Shown one piece after another: positions 23,679-30,964 of a stretch of DNA of 33,512 bases. The stretch lies in the NCBI GenBank assembly GCA_964401855.1, contig CAYOAF010000091.1, positions 1-33,512 of the forward strand, given 5' to 3'. The notes beneath the pieces are model-generated. The model was not told where the DNA came from. It was given only the letters and a program-made list of their open reading frames with translations, and did not search any database. The translations under genes and the position numbers were made by a program. This DNA comes from CAJWBT01 sp964401855. GTDB taxonomy: Bacteria; Chloroflexota; Dehalococcoidia; Lucifugimonadales; UBA3495. Within the stretch, counting starts at the first letter, position 1. The number at the start of each line of letters is the position of its first letter.

Positions 23679-25049
23679 ATGGCGCCGGACGGTTCCAAAT
23701 CCGACGTGAAGGCCATCGTCGTAGGCTATGCCGCAGAGCTGGGCTTCGACCTGGTCCGTGTGGCTTCGGCCGAGGATTTCACCGAAGACCGAACCGTCGC
23801 ATTGGCGCGGCTGCGGGCCGGGTTGATGAGCGGATTGCCCTGGTACACCGAGGCCCGGGTTCGCCGAGGAACCAGCCCCCAAGAACTGCTCCCCGGCGCG
23901 CGCTCAATCATCTGCCTGGGGGTAAACTACTACCAGCCCGCCGGACCCGCTCCGCCGCCTGGAAACGCAACGGGCAAGGTGGCCATGTATGCCCGCGGAC
24001 GAGACTACCACAAGCCCATGAAGGGTCGGATGCGGGCTTACGTGGAAGGCCTCCGGGCTTTGCTGGACTCAACGTTCGAGGCCCGGTGGTACGTGGATGA
24101 TGGGCCCATGCTGGACCGGGCGGCCTCCCGGCGAGCGGGACTGGGTTGGACCGGCAAGAACACCAACCTCCTTACCCCTGGGCTCGGCTCTTGGGTCTTC
24201 CTCGGCCAAGTGGTCACCAACCTGGCGCTAGACGCCGACCTGCCACTCCGGAAAAGCTGCGGCGCCTGTGTCAGGTGCATCGACGCCTGCCCCACGGGGG
24301 CCATCGTGGCCCAATACACGGTCGACAACGCCCGGTGCATCTCTTACCTGACCATCGAAAACTGGGGGCCCGTTCCCGCGGAGCTGAGGCCCCAGATGCA
24401 GGACTGGGTCTTTGGCTGCGATATTTGCCAGGAGATTTGCCCGGTCAACCGCAAAGCCCTCTCTTCGGGGTCCGGCAGTTGGGGAAAGGAGCCAGCTCCC
24501 TCTATGCCTGGGGCTTTGCCTCAAGAGTGTCCTTCCAAGGAGCGAAGCGACGAAGAATCTGGCGCGGGGTCCCTCCATGGCAGCCTGGACCCGCCACCCC
24601 AAACCTCTCGCTTCACTCGTGGCAACATATTCCAAGGAATTTTTGAGGCAAGACCCACGCAAGGGGGGCAAGGCGAGGTTTCCACGCGGCACGGGCTGGA
24701 ATTCCTGGATCTGGTGGGGCTGCTGGAAATGTCCGAGGAGGAATTCCGGCACAGATTCCGGGGCACCCCAGTCCTCCGCGCCAAAAGAGCGGGTCTCCAG
24801 CGCAATGCCTGCGTCGCCCTGGGCAACCGGCGGGACCCGGCGACGGTCGCCGCCCTGCGCCAGGCATTGTTGAACGGAGAAACCCTGGTGCGGGGCCACG
24901 CGGCCTGGGCGCTGGGCCGCATCGGCACTGCCGAAGCGCAGCAGGCGATCGACCAGGCACGGGTTGAGGAAACGGATCAACAAGTCCTTGAGGAGATCGC
25001 CGACGCCTTAGAGGCGCAAAACCATCCGCCAGGCGTCAAGCCCGCCTGA
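23679..25049 (+). CDS. queG: Epoxyqueuosine reductase with in-frame insertion
   Basis: QueG uses cobalamin and two [4Fe-4S] clusters to reduce epoxyqueuosine to queuosine in the wobble position of certain tRNAs. The catalytic Asp lies in VDDGPMLDRA (Asp140), and cluster cysteines are in CGACVRCIDACPTGAI (Cys194, 197, 200, 204) and CDICQEICPVN (Cys247, 250, 254). The C-terminus has HEAT-like repeats (RAGLQRNACVALGN, GHAAWALGRIGT). At 456 residues it is about 70-80 longer than usual; the extra part is residues 262-338, between the second cluster and LEFLDLVGLLEMS. It is rich in Ser, Pro, Gly and charged residues, and residues 288-314 are encoded by a palindromic repeat also found downstream. 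The insertion keeps the frame, so the enzyme is probably functional. Confidence 0.93.
   Translation: MAPDGSKSDVKAIVVGYAAELGFDLVRVASAEDFTEDRTVALARLRAGLMSGLPWYTEARVRRGTSPQELLPGARSIICLGVNYYQPAGPAPPPGNATGKVAMYARGRDYHKPMKGRMRAYVEGLRALLDSTFEARWYVDDGPMLDRAASRRAGLGWTGKNTNLLTPGLGSWVFLGQVVTNLALDADLPLRKSCGACVRCIDACPTGAIVAQYTVDNARCISYLTIENWGPVPAELRPQMQDWVFGCDICQEICPVNRKALSSGSGSWGKEPAPSMPGALPQECPSKERSDEESGAGSLHGSLDPPPQTSRFTRGNIFQGIFEARPTQGGQGEVSTRHGLEFLDLVGLLEMSEEEFRHRFRGTPVLRAKRAGLQRNACVALGNRRDPATVAALRQALLNGETLVRGHAAWALGRIGTAEAQQAIDQARVEETDQQVLEEIADALEAQNHPPGVKPA
24540..24619. repeat. Palindromic repeat inside queG coding sequence
   Basis: The left arm GAGCGAAGCGACGAAGAATC (24540-24559) and a diverged right arm ending in CTCTCGCTTCACTCG (about 24605-24619) surround an inner GC-rich palindrome (GCGGGGTCC and GGACCCGCC). 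The left arm plus one base matches the reverse complement of 25141-25161 at 20 of 21 positions. It is translated in frame. Confidence 0.75.
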
Positions 25050-25100
25050 GCCCCGAAGCCAGATAGACTCTTGGCCTCAGTCAAATTAAATCTCCGAATT

Positions 25101-25174
25101 GCCGTTCTGAGAGCTGGTGAAGAATCTCAGCGTAACAAGGAGATTCTTCGTCGCTCCGCTCTTCAGAATGACAT
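25101..25174. repeat. Free copy of the queG-type palindromic repeat
   Basis: The core inverted repeat GAAGAATCT (25119-25127) / AGATTCTTC (25141-25149) is flanked by GTTCTGA and TCAGAATGAC outer arms. It lies between the convergent queG and EVE-domain genes and is in the opposite orientation to the copy in queG. Confidence 0.75.
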
Positions 25175-25221
25175 CCTGTCAAAACCAGGTTAACTGAGTA
25201 CGAATTCCAGGTCTGGGGGGA

Positions 25222-25788
25222 CTAAACAACCTGGCGATCCGAGGGCGCCGCCCGGGATGCGGCGGACCGCCCCGAGCCCCGCTTCCTTCTTTTTTTCCTG
25301 GGCGCCAACTGAGGCTGGACGGCCCTGCCCCGGTCGTAATTCCGGCCGAACTTGAGCTTCCGCATCTCCTCTTCGATGAGCAGAAAATCGGTTTTTGGCA
25401 ACAGGTGTAGGTTTCCCTGGAAAGCCATGTACCAGTTCTCAGGGGGCCATCGTTTGATGTAGTCCAGCCGCGGCGCGAGCAGGTTGGCGTCGATTTGCTG
25501 GGCATCCGGGAGCACCACCTCGGGTTTTATCCCAATCCGGTAGGGCCAGCCGGCGCGACCTTCGTTTTGCCAGATGCTGGTTTCCTCTTCGAAGAACGAA
25601 GAAGTGGCGGTGGCGGTGGCGGCGAAGCGGCGAGCGCCGGAGACGTAGAAGAGCACCCTGTCGCCAGATTCAATCCGTTGCATCTTACGCCGGTGTTGGG
25701 CTTTTAGACCCTGGACAGTAAACCCAAGTTCGTGGGTTATGCGGAAGTTCTCCACGTTGCTGACGATCATCCAGAAATTTCGGGGCAT
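25222..25788 (-). CDS. EVE-domain (PUA-like) protein
   Basis: A 188-residue protein whose residues 3-145 form an EVE domain: FWMIVSNVENFRITHELGFTVQG, QRIESGDRVLFYVSGARRFAATATA, and YIKRWPPENWYMAFQGNLHLLPKTDFLLIEEEM. EVE domains belong to the PUA superfamily and are proposed or shown to read modified bases in DNA or RNA. The last 35 residues are strongly basic (APRKKRRKRGSGRSAA), consistent with nucleic-acid binding. The ATG at 25788 has GAGGT 4 nt upstream; the frame extends to 25848 but without support. It is alone, convergent with queG and divergent from the thiolase-like gene. Confidence 0.85.
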   Translation of the reverse strand: MPRNFWMIVSNVENFRITHELGFTVQGLKAQHRRKMQRIESGDRVLFYVSGARRFAATATATSSFFEEETSIWQNEGRAGWPYRIGIKPEVVLPDAQQIDANLLAPRLDYIKRWPPENWYMAFQGNLHLLPKTDFLLIEEEMRKLKFGRNYDRGRAVQPQLAPRKKRRKRGSGRSAASRAAPSDRQVV

Positions 25789-25846
25789 CAATACCTCGGA
25801 GCATCGTATCAAAATCAGGGGGCCGTCAAATCGTTGAATCATTATC

Positions 25847-25855
25847 ATTTTATCA
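25847..25855 (-). promoter_or_regulatory. Extended -10 promoter for EVE-domain gene
   Basis: On the minus strand this reads TGA-TAAAAT, about 59 nt before the ATG, with TTTCAG 16 nt upstream of the hexamer. Confidence 0.4.
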
Positions 25856-25876
25856 TACTGTGGCCCGACTGAAAGG

Positions 25877-25906
25877 TTGTCCTGTTTCGCGGAATTAGTG
25901 TAACAT
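25877..25906 (+). promoter_or_regulatory. Promoter for thiolase-like gene
   Basis: TTGTCC (25877-25882) and TAACAT (25901-25906) are 18 nt apart on the plus strand. The leader to the ATG at 26027 would be about 115 nt. Confidence 0.35.
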
Positions 25907-26026
25907 CAGTCCGGTCGGCGCGCTGACGGAACGATGGCTGAAAGCGGGCTCCGGTGGGAGTCGGCAGACCATCCGCAGACCGGGCCAAGAAACGGCAAAT
26001 GCATAGTCTCCGGGGAGGAAACAAGA

Positions 26027-27202
26027 ATGACGTCGAGAGCTTCCAGGGAGCGGGACATCGCCATCGTCGGTGTGGCAGAGTCCGATGAAATGGGAACGGT
26101 TCCCAACAAATCATCTCTTCAACACCACGCCGAGGCGGCTCACAACGCGCTGGAAGACGCCGGCCTTTCCAAGGGCGACGTGAACGGGCTGCTCACCGCC
26201 GGCTTCTCCACCCTGGCTACCGCCGAGTATCTAGGCATCCAGCCGGTGTTCACGGACAATACGTCGGTAGGCGGCTCCTCTTTCATCATCCACGTGGCCC
26301 ACGCCATCGCCGCCATCCGAGCGGGCTATTGCGACGTGGCCCTCATCACCCACGGTCAGGCCGGCCGGTCCGCCCGGGCGCGGGTGCCGGCGGATCCCAA
26401 CCTGCCCGCCTCCCAATATGAAGCGCCCTACGGGATGATTGGACCGCCCATCAACTACGCTCTAGCCTGCACCCGGTACATACACGAGTACGGTGAAGAC
26501 CGGACCCGGCAGGCCATGGCCGAAATAGCCGTGGCCACCCGCAAATGGGCCAACCTGAACCCCAAGGCTGTGATGCACGACACGCCGATGAGCTTCGACG
26601 AATACCACGACTCCCGCTGGGTGGCCTGGCCGTTCCACCTGCCCGATTGCTGCCTGGTCACGGACTCGGGAGCGGCCATTATTGTGACCACCGACGAGCG
26701 GGCCCGCAGCTGCCGAAAGCAGCCGGTCTGGGTGCTGGGCGCCGCCGAGGGCCACGACCACAACATGATCAGCATGATGCCATCTTTCACCTCGCTCATC
26801 GCCAGAGAGACCGGTCCCAAGGCGCTGGCCAGGGCCGGCCTCACCGTCGCCGACCTCGACCTGGCCATGATCTACGACTCTTTCACCTATACCGTGATGC
26901 TGACACTGGAAGCCCTGGGCTTTTGCGGCCCCGGCGAGGCCCCGGACTTCGTGGCCGGCCAGCGTACCGCTCCGGGGGGTGACTTCCCGATGAATACCAG
27001 CGGCGGCGGGCTCTCCTACACCCACCCCGGCATGTACGGCAGCTTCCTGCTAGTGGAGGCGGTCCGGCAGCTTCGGGGTGAGTGTGGCGACCGGCAGGTA
27101 AAGCGCCGCGGCGACCCCAGCCAGGCCGCCAGGACCGGCATCGTGAACGGAACCGGCGGCTCACTTTCGTCCACTGGAACGACCGTCCTAGCAACCGGCT
27201 GA
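26027..27202 (+). CDS. Thiolase-like protein (SCP-x/lipid-transfer type), atypical active site
   Basis: A 391-residue thiolase-superfamily protein of the SCP-2/SCP-x or archaeal acetyl-CoA acetyltransferase type. Recognisable parts are IAIVGVAES, HNALEDAGLSKGDVNGLL, TAEYLGIQPVFTDNTSVGGSSF, GPKALARAGLTVADLDLAMIYDSFTYTVMLTLEALGF, and the C-terminal NTSGGGLSYTHPGMYGSFLLVEAV. The segment where most thiolases have the acyl-accepting Cys reads TSVGGSSF, and the C-terminal Cys loop reads GIVNGTGG, so neither catalytic Cys is present; the His of THPG is kept. Homologues are usually next to a DUF35 OB-fold/zinc gene, which is missing here. The true reaction is unknown. The start at 26027 has GGAGGA 7 nt upstream; the open frame to 25934 is unsupported. 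Confidence 0.87.
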   Translation: MTSRASRERDIAIVGVAESDEMGTVPNKSSLQHHAEAAHNALEDAGLSKGDVNGLLTAGFSTLATAEYLGIQPVFTDNTSVGGSSFIIHVAHAIAAIRAGYCDVALITHGQAGRSARARVPADPNLPASQYEAPYGMIGPPINYALACTRYIHEYGEDRTRQAMAEIAVATRKWANLNPKAVMHDTPMSFDEYHDSRWVAWPFHLPDCCLVTDSGAAIIVTTDERARSCRKQPVWVLGAAEGHDHNMISMMPSFTSLIARETGPKALARAGLTVADLDLAMIYDSFTYTVMLTLEALGFCGPGEAPDFVAGQRTAPGGDFPMNTSGGGLSYTHPGMYGSFLLVEAVRQLRGECGDRQVKRRGDPSQAARTGIVNGTGGSLSSTGTTVLATG

Positions 27203-27340
27203 CTGCTTTCGCCACCGAAGAGCGCCTGCTAGGGGGCCAATTCCTCGCATGCCGGCCGATTCATGGGGGCCGGGAAGCTTTGGCGGCGCCAATCCCCAAA
27301 CGAACTCCGTCCCCATCGTGGCATGGATAGATACCTCCAC

Positions 27341-27384
27341 AAAACAGCTGGTTCTGGGCCATAAGTCGCAGAACCAGCTGTTTT
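27341..27384. terminator. Strong, probably bidirectional intrinsic terminator
   Basis: Perfect 16-bp arms, AAAACAGCTGGTTCTG (27341-27356) and CAGAACCAGCTGTTTT (27369-27384), surround a 12-nt loop. The stem ends in A4/T4, so it can end transcription in either direction; here it would stop the thiolase-like transcript. Confidence 0.8.
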
Positions 27385-27420
27385 CCGTTCACGTTTGTTG
27401 AAGAGCAATTCCGGGACTTG

Positions 27421-27429
27421 TGCTAGACT
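27421..27429 (+). promoter_or_regulatory. Extended -10 promoter for Xer gene
   Basis: TGC-TAGACT lies 78 nt before the ATG at 27508 and after the terminator at 27384. It matches the element at 7268 except for one base. Confidence 0.45.
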
Positions 27430-27507
27430 TTGCCCGTCATGACTATTGGCATGGTGGCTTGCTCCACCATCCCATCTTATTACGCAGAATGCGAAAGGAT
27501 ACAGAAC

Positions 27508-28434
27508 ATGGATCAGGCGATTAACTCTTTTTTGCAGCACCTCATAGTCGAAAAAGGCTTTTCCCGCAACACCTCGGAAGCCTACCGTAATGACCTCACC
27601 CAATTCTGGTCATTCCTCCAGGAGCGCCGCAACGGGGCACCCAACGGGACGGCCAACGGCAATTACCCCTGGACAACGGTGGGCTTGGACCTTTTGAACG
27701 ACTACATCGGCAACCTGAGGGGCTTCAAAGGCTACCGGGACACCACCACAGCCCGCAAAGTGGCAGCGATAAGGTCTTTCTTCGGATACCTCTCCGAGAA
27801 TGGCACCATCAACGAAGACCCCACTGAATCGCTGGGGTCGCCGCGGGTGGGTCGCGCCCTGCCCAAGTACCTCTCCGAGGATGAGGTAACCTCCTTGCTG
27901 GAAGCGGCCTATCGCGTCGGCGGCAACGAGGGCCAGCGGGACGCCACCATCATGGAACTGCTTTACGCCACGGGCCTTCGGGTGGGCGAATTGGTGTCCT
28001 TGAACGTCCAGGATATCGACCTTCAAGAATCGTACATCCGGTGTTGGGGCAAAGGCTCCAAAGAACGGATCGCCTACCTGTACCCCAAGGCGCTAAGTGA
28101 GATCAAGCGTTACCTGAATGAGGCCCGGACCGCCCTGGTTGGATCCCGCAAGGGGGAGCCCGCCCTGTTTGTGAACCACCGGGGCGAGCGTCTGACCCGG
28201 CAGTGGATATGGACCATCATGAAGACCTTCGGGGAGAGGGCTGGAATCGGCCACCGCATCACGCCCCATACGCTGCGGCATAGCTTCGCCACCCACCTCC
28301 TCCAGAACGGGGCGTCCCTGCGCCACGTGCAAGAACTCCTGGGTCATTCCAGCATTTCCACGACCCAGGTGTACACCCACCTTACCGGCGCCCACCTGCA
28401 CCGAGAGTACGAAAAGAGCCATCCCCGGGCGTAG
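27508..28434 (+). CDS. xerD: Tyrosine site-specific recombinase XerC/XerD
   Basis: Xer recombinases resolve chromosome dimers at dif during division. The 308-residue protein has the N-terminal SAM-like core-binding domain (VEKGFSRNTSEAYRNDL) and a complete catalytic set: Arg148 (ATGLRVGEL), Lys175 (GKGSKER), His244 and Arg247 (HTLRHSFATHLL), His270 (LLGHSS), and the nucleophile Tyr279 (TTQVYTHL). Length and ending fit the chromosomal Xer proteins rather than phage integrases. I cannot tell XerC from XerD; only one is in the window. The ATG at 27508 has AAAGGA 8 nt upstream; the open frame to 27430 is not needed. Confidence 0.92.
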   Translation: MDQAINSFLQHLIVEKGFSRNTSEAYRNDLTQFWSFLQERRNGAPNGTANGNYPWTTVGLDLLNDYIGNLRGFKGYRDTTTARKVAAIRSFFGYLSENGTINEDPTESLGSPRVGRALPKYLSEDEVTSLLEAAYRVGGNEGQRDATIMELLYATGLRVGELVSLNVQDIDLQESYIRCWGKGSKERIAYLYPKALSEIKRYLNEARTALVGSRKGEPALFVNHRGERLTRQWIWTIMKTFGERAGIGHRITPHTLRHSFATHLLQNGASLRHVQELLGHSSISTTQVYTHLTGAHLHREYEKSHPRA

Positions 28435-28555
28435 GGCCGGTGGCGTCAGGCAGCGTTGGAAGCCAATTGTCTGGCCGCCGGGGGCCGGAGGTCAGATGAG
28501 GCTAGGAAGCACTGGCGGCTGCCATCCCAACGGGCTGCCCATTCTTGCAAATTGC

Positions 28556-28564
28556 TGCTATAGT
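28556..28564 (+). promoter_or_regulatory. Extended -10 promoter upstream of small protein and uvrC
   Basis: TGC-TATAGT lies 82 nt before the ATG at 28646, in the 211-bp gap after the Xer gene. It is another form of the recurrent TGC-TANNNT box. Confidence 0.4.
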
Positions 28565-28645
28565 AATGTTGTCAGCCCCGCGCGGCCGGATGATCGGTGT
28601 AACCCGGCCACGTGACCACCATCCCTCATCAGGAGGCTAGACCCC

Positions 28646-29008
28646 ATGGCTGGTAAAGCTCGCCGGGTAGCGTCACGCCAGGCGCAACTCGGCCGGAGAC
28701 GGAAACGGCAGCAAAAGGGACCCGGCGGGGTTTCTCTTCCCGAAGCAGCGCCCACCAACGCCGACGGCGACCAAACCACCGATGCAGGCCTTCAAGCACC
28801 GGAGCCCGCGGCCCCGGTCCCTGCGCCCACCCTTACCCCCGCGCCGGCGAGCCCCAGCCCAGCGGTGCGGATCCCGTCGCCAACTTTCGCGCAAGTCAGG
28901 GGGGAGCGTCCACCGGCCGAGAAATACATTGGGGCCGAGCTAAAGCGCATACTCGCAATAGCGGGATCGGTTCTGGCTACCATCATCGTCCTGGGAATCG
29001 TCTTGTAA
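28646..29008 (+). CDS. Predicted tail-anchored small membrane protein
   Basis: A 120-residue protein of unknown family. It starts with a strongly basic segment (MAGKARRVASRQAQLGRRRKRQQKG), continues with a long Pro/Ala-rich, probably unstructured linker (residues 26-85), and ends in one hydrophobic helix, ILAIAGSVLATIIVLGIVL, with no residue after it, so it looks tail-anchored with the basic end in the cytoplasm, perhaps touching nucleic acid or the membrane surface. AGGAGG stands 9 nt before the ATG. The stop is 7 nt before uvrC, which itself has no clear ribosome site, so they are likely co-translated. I do not recognise a function. Confidence 0.75.
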   Translation: MAGKARRVASRQAQLGRRRKRQQKGPGGVSLPEAAPTNADGDQTTDAGLQAPEPAAPVPAPTLTPAPASPSPAVRIPSPTFAQVRGERPPAEKYIGAELKRILAIAGSVLATIIVLGIVL

Positions 29009-29015
29009 GCCGCAG

Positions 29016-30884
29016 ATGGCACTACCCCTCATTGAACAGCGCCTGCGGGCCACCCCAGAGCGGCCGGGCGTTTACCTGATGAGAGACGCCCGCGGCACCG
29101 TGCTGTACGTGGGCAAGGCCAGCGTGCTCCGTAATCGCGTCCGGTCCTACTTCGGCTCCCCGGCCAGCCAACTCCCAAAAACCCGCCGCTTGATGGGCCA
29201 CGTCCACGACTTCGAGTTCATTGTCACTGACACCGAAGCCGAGGCGCTGATCCTCGAAAATACCCTGATCAAACGGTACCGGCCGCGCTACAACGCCCAG
29301 CTCAAAGACGACAAGACCTATCCCTTTCTGAAGGTCGACCTCTCGGAAGAGTTCCCCCGAGTCTACATCACCCGCCGGGTAGCCAAAGACGGCGCCCGGT
29401 ACTTCGGCCCTTTCGCCACTGCCGGCAGCGTCCGCCAGAGCATGGACTTAATAAAGCGGCTGTTTCCCTACCGCACCTGCACCAAGGCGATCACCGGCAC
29501 AGATCCCCGGCCTTGCCTGGAGTACTACATCCACCGATGCGTTGCCCCCTGCGCCGGTTACGCCAGCCGGGAAGAGTACGCCAATGTGATCCAACAGATC
29601 ATCCTTTTCATGGATGGGGATACCGAAACCGTCACCCGAGACCTCCGTCAGAACATGAACCAGGCAGCCGAAAAGCTGGAGTTCGAACGGGCCGCCGTGT
29701 TGCGCGACCGGATACGCAGCGTCGACCGGGTCGCCGAGGAACAGCGCATCAAGGTTGCCTCCAACCCCATCAGCGATATGGACGTCATCGCGCTGGCCCA
29801 GGGGGCCAATGAGGCCTGGGTGGAGGTTTTCTTCGTTCGACACAGCAAGGTCATCGGACGGGAGCACTTTTCCATGGAGGGGACCGAGGATGACCCTCCC
29901 AGCCTGGTCCTTGGCCAGTTCATCAGGCAGTTCTACCAGTCGGCGCCGGTGGTGCCGCCTTACATCATGTTGCAGCACCCCCTGGAGGACGAGGAGCTGA
30001 TCCGTAGCTGGCTGCGGGAGCTGCGCAACGGCGCGGTCCGGCTGACCCATCCTCAACGGGGGGTGCACAAGCAGCTGATGGACATTGTCGCTGAAAATGC
30101 CGTCCAGGGCTTGAAGCACCACCAGATCAAGTGGTTGGGCAATGCCGACCGCATCCAACAGGCAATGTCCGAACTCCAAGAGGAACTCAGCCTGCCGGCC
30201 TCTCCCTACCGGATGGAATGCTATGATATTTCCCACATCCAAGGGACCAACGCCGTGGGCAGTATGGTGGTCTTCGAGAACGGGAGGCCCAAGCCGGCCC
30301 ACTACCGCCGGTTCAAGGTCAAGTCGGTGGAGGGGGTGGACGACTACGAAAGCATACGGGAGGTCCTGCGGCGCCGGCTAAAGCGGCTCGGAGAGGTCCG
30401 GCGCGCCGGGCGGCGAGACGGAGGAAACTCCGCTCGATCCGATGGAGACACGTGGGGCATCCTTCCCGACCTGCTGCTGATCGACGGCGGCAAGGGGCAG
30501 CTCTCGGCGGCCCTAGAGGTGTTGCTGGAGCTTGGGTTGGACGACATACCCCTGGCCTCTTTGGCCAAGGAGAATGAGTGGCTGTACGTGCCCTATGCGG
30601 CGGAGCCCATTGCCCTGCCCCGGACCTCTCAGGCCCTGTACTTGGTGCAACGGATTCGCGACGAAGCCCACCGGTTCGCCATCACCTACCACCGGAGCCT
30701 GCGAAGCAAGAGCAGCCTTCGCTCGCCCATCGATATGGTGACTGGCATCGGCCCCAAGCGCAAGCGGATGCTGCTGCGCCGCTTCGGCTCGTTGCAGGGC
30801 ATCAAGGAGGCGTCGGTGGATGATATTGCCGCCGTCCCCGGCCTGACCCGCTCCCTGGCCCTCCGCCTAAAGCAAATTATCTAG
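29016..30884 (+). CDS. uvrC: Excinuclease ABC subunit C
   Basis: UvrC makes both incisions in nucleotide excision repair together with UvrB. The 622-residue protein shows the N-terminal GIY-YIG nuclease (PGVYLMRDARGTVLYVGKA, about 17-35), the Cys-containing YRTCTKAITGTDPRPCLEY region, the UVR motif that binds UvrB (EKLEFERAAVLRDRI), the RNase-H-like second nuclease with MECYDISHIQGTNAVGSM and LLLIDGGKGQL, and C-terminal helix-hairpin-helix repeats (TGIGPKRKRMLLRRFGS, AAVPGLTRSLALRL). Length is normal. A recognisable ribosome site is missing, and translation probably follows from the small gene 7 nt upstream. Confidence 0.97.
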   Translation: MALPLIEQRLRATPERPGVYLMRDARGTVLYVGKASVLRNRVRSYFGSPASQLPKTRRLMGHVHDFEFIVTDTEAEALILENTLIKRYRPRYNAQLKDDKTYPFLKVDLSEEFPRVYITRRVAKDGARYFGPFATAGSVRQSMDLIKRLFPYRTCTKAITGTDPRPCLEYYIHRCVAPCAGYASREEYANVIQQIILFMDGDTETVTRDLRQNMNQAAEKLEFERAAVLRDRIRSVDRVAEEQRIKVASNPISDMDVIALAQGANEAWVEVFFVRHSKVIGREHFSMEGTEDDPPSLVLGQFIRQFYQSAPVVPPYIMLQHPLEDEELIRSWLRELRNGAVRLTHPQRGVHKQLMDIVAENAVQGLKHHQIKWLGNADRIQQAMSELQEELSLPASPYRMECYDISHIQGTNAVGSMVVFENGRPKPAHYRRFKVKSVEGVDDYESIREVLRRRLKRLGEVRRAGRRDGGNSARSDGDTWGILPDLLLIDGGKGQLSAALEVLLELGLDDIPLASLAKENEWLYVPYAAEPIALPRTSQALYLVQRIRDEAHRFAITYHRSLRSKSSLRSPIDMVTGIGPKRKRMLLRRFGSLQGIKEASVDDIAAVPGLTRSLALRLKQII

Positions 30885-30912
30885 GGCCGGTACACTTATA
30901 CTCGGGTCAGGG

Positions 30913-30941
30913 TTGATTACCCGTTACCCATGGGGTACTAT
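30913..30941 (+). promoter_or_regulatory. Promoter for gene at 30965
   Basis: TTGATT (30913-30918) and TACTAT (30936-30941) are 17 nt apart. The spacer contains an imperfect palindrome, GTTACCC/GGGGTAC, that could be an operator. Transcription would start about 17 nt before the gene. Confidence 0.45.
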
Positions 30942-30964
30942 ACATTTAGCCTACCCGGAGTGTC

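Larger units (their letters stand above)
27203..27507. other. Intergenic region between thiolase-like and Xer genes
   Basis: About 305 bp holding the strong hairpin terminator at 27341-27384 and an extended -10 at 27421. No gene is supported in it. Confidence 0.6.
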
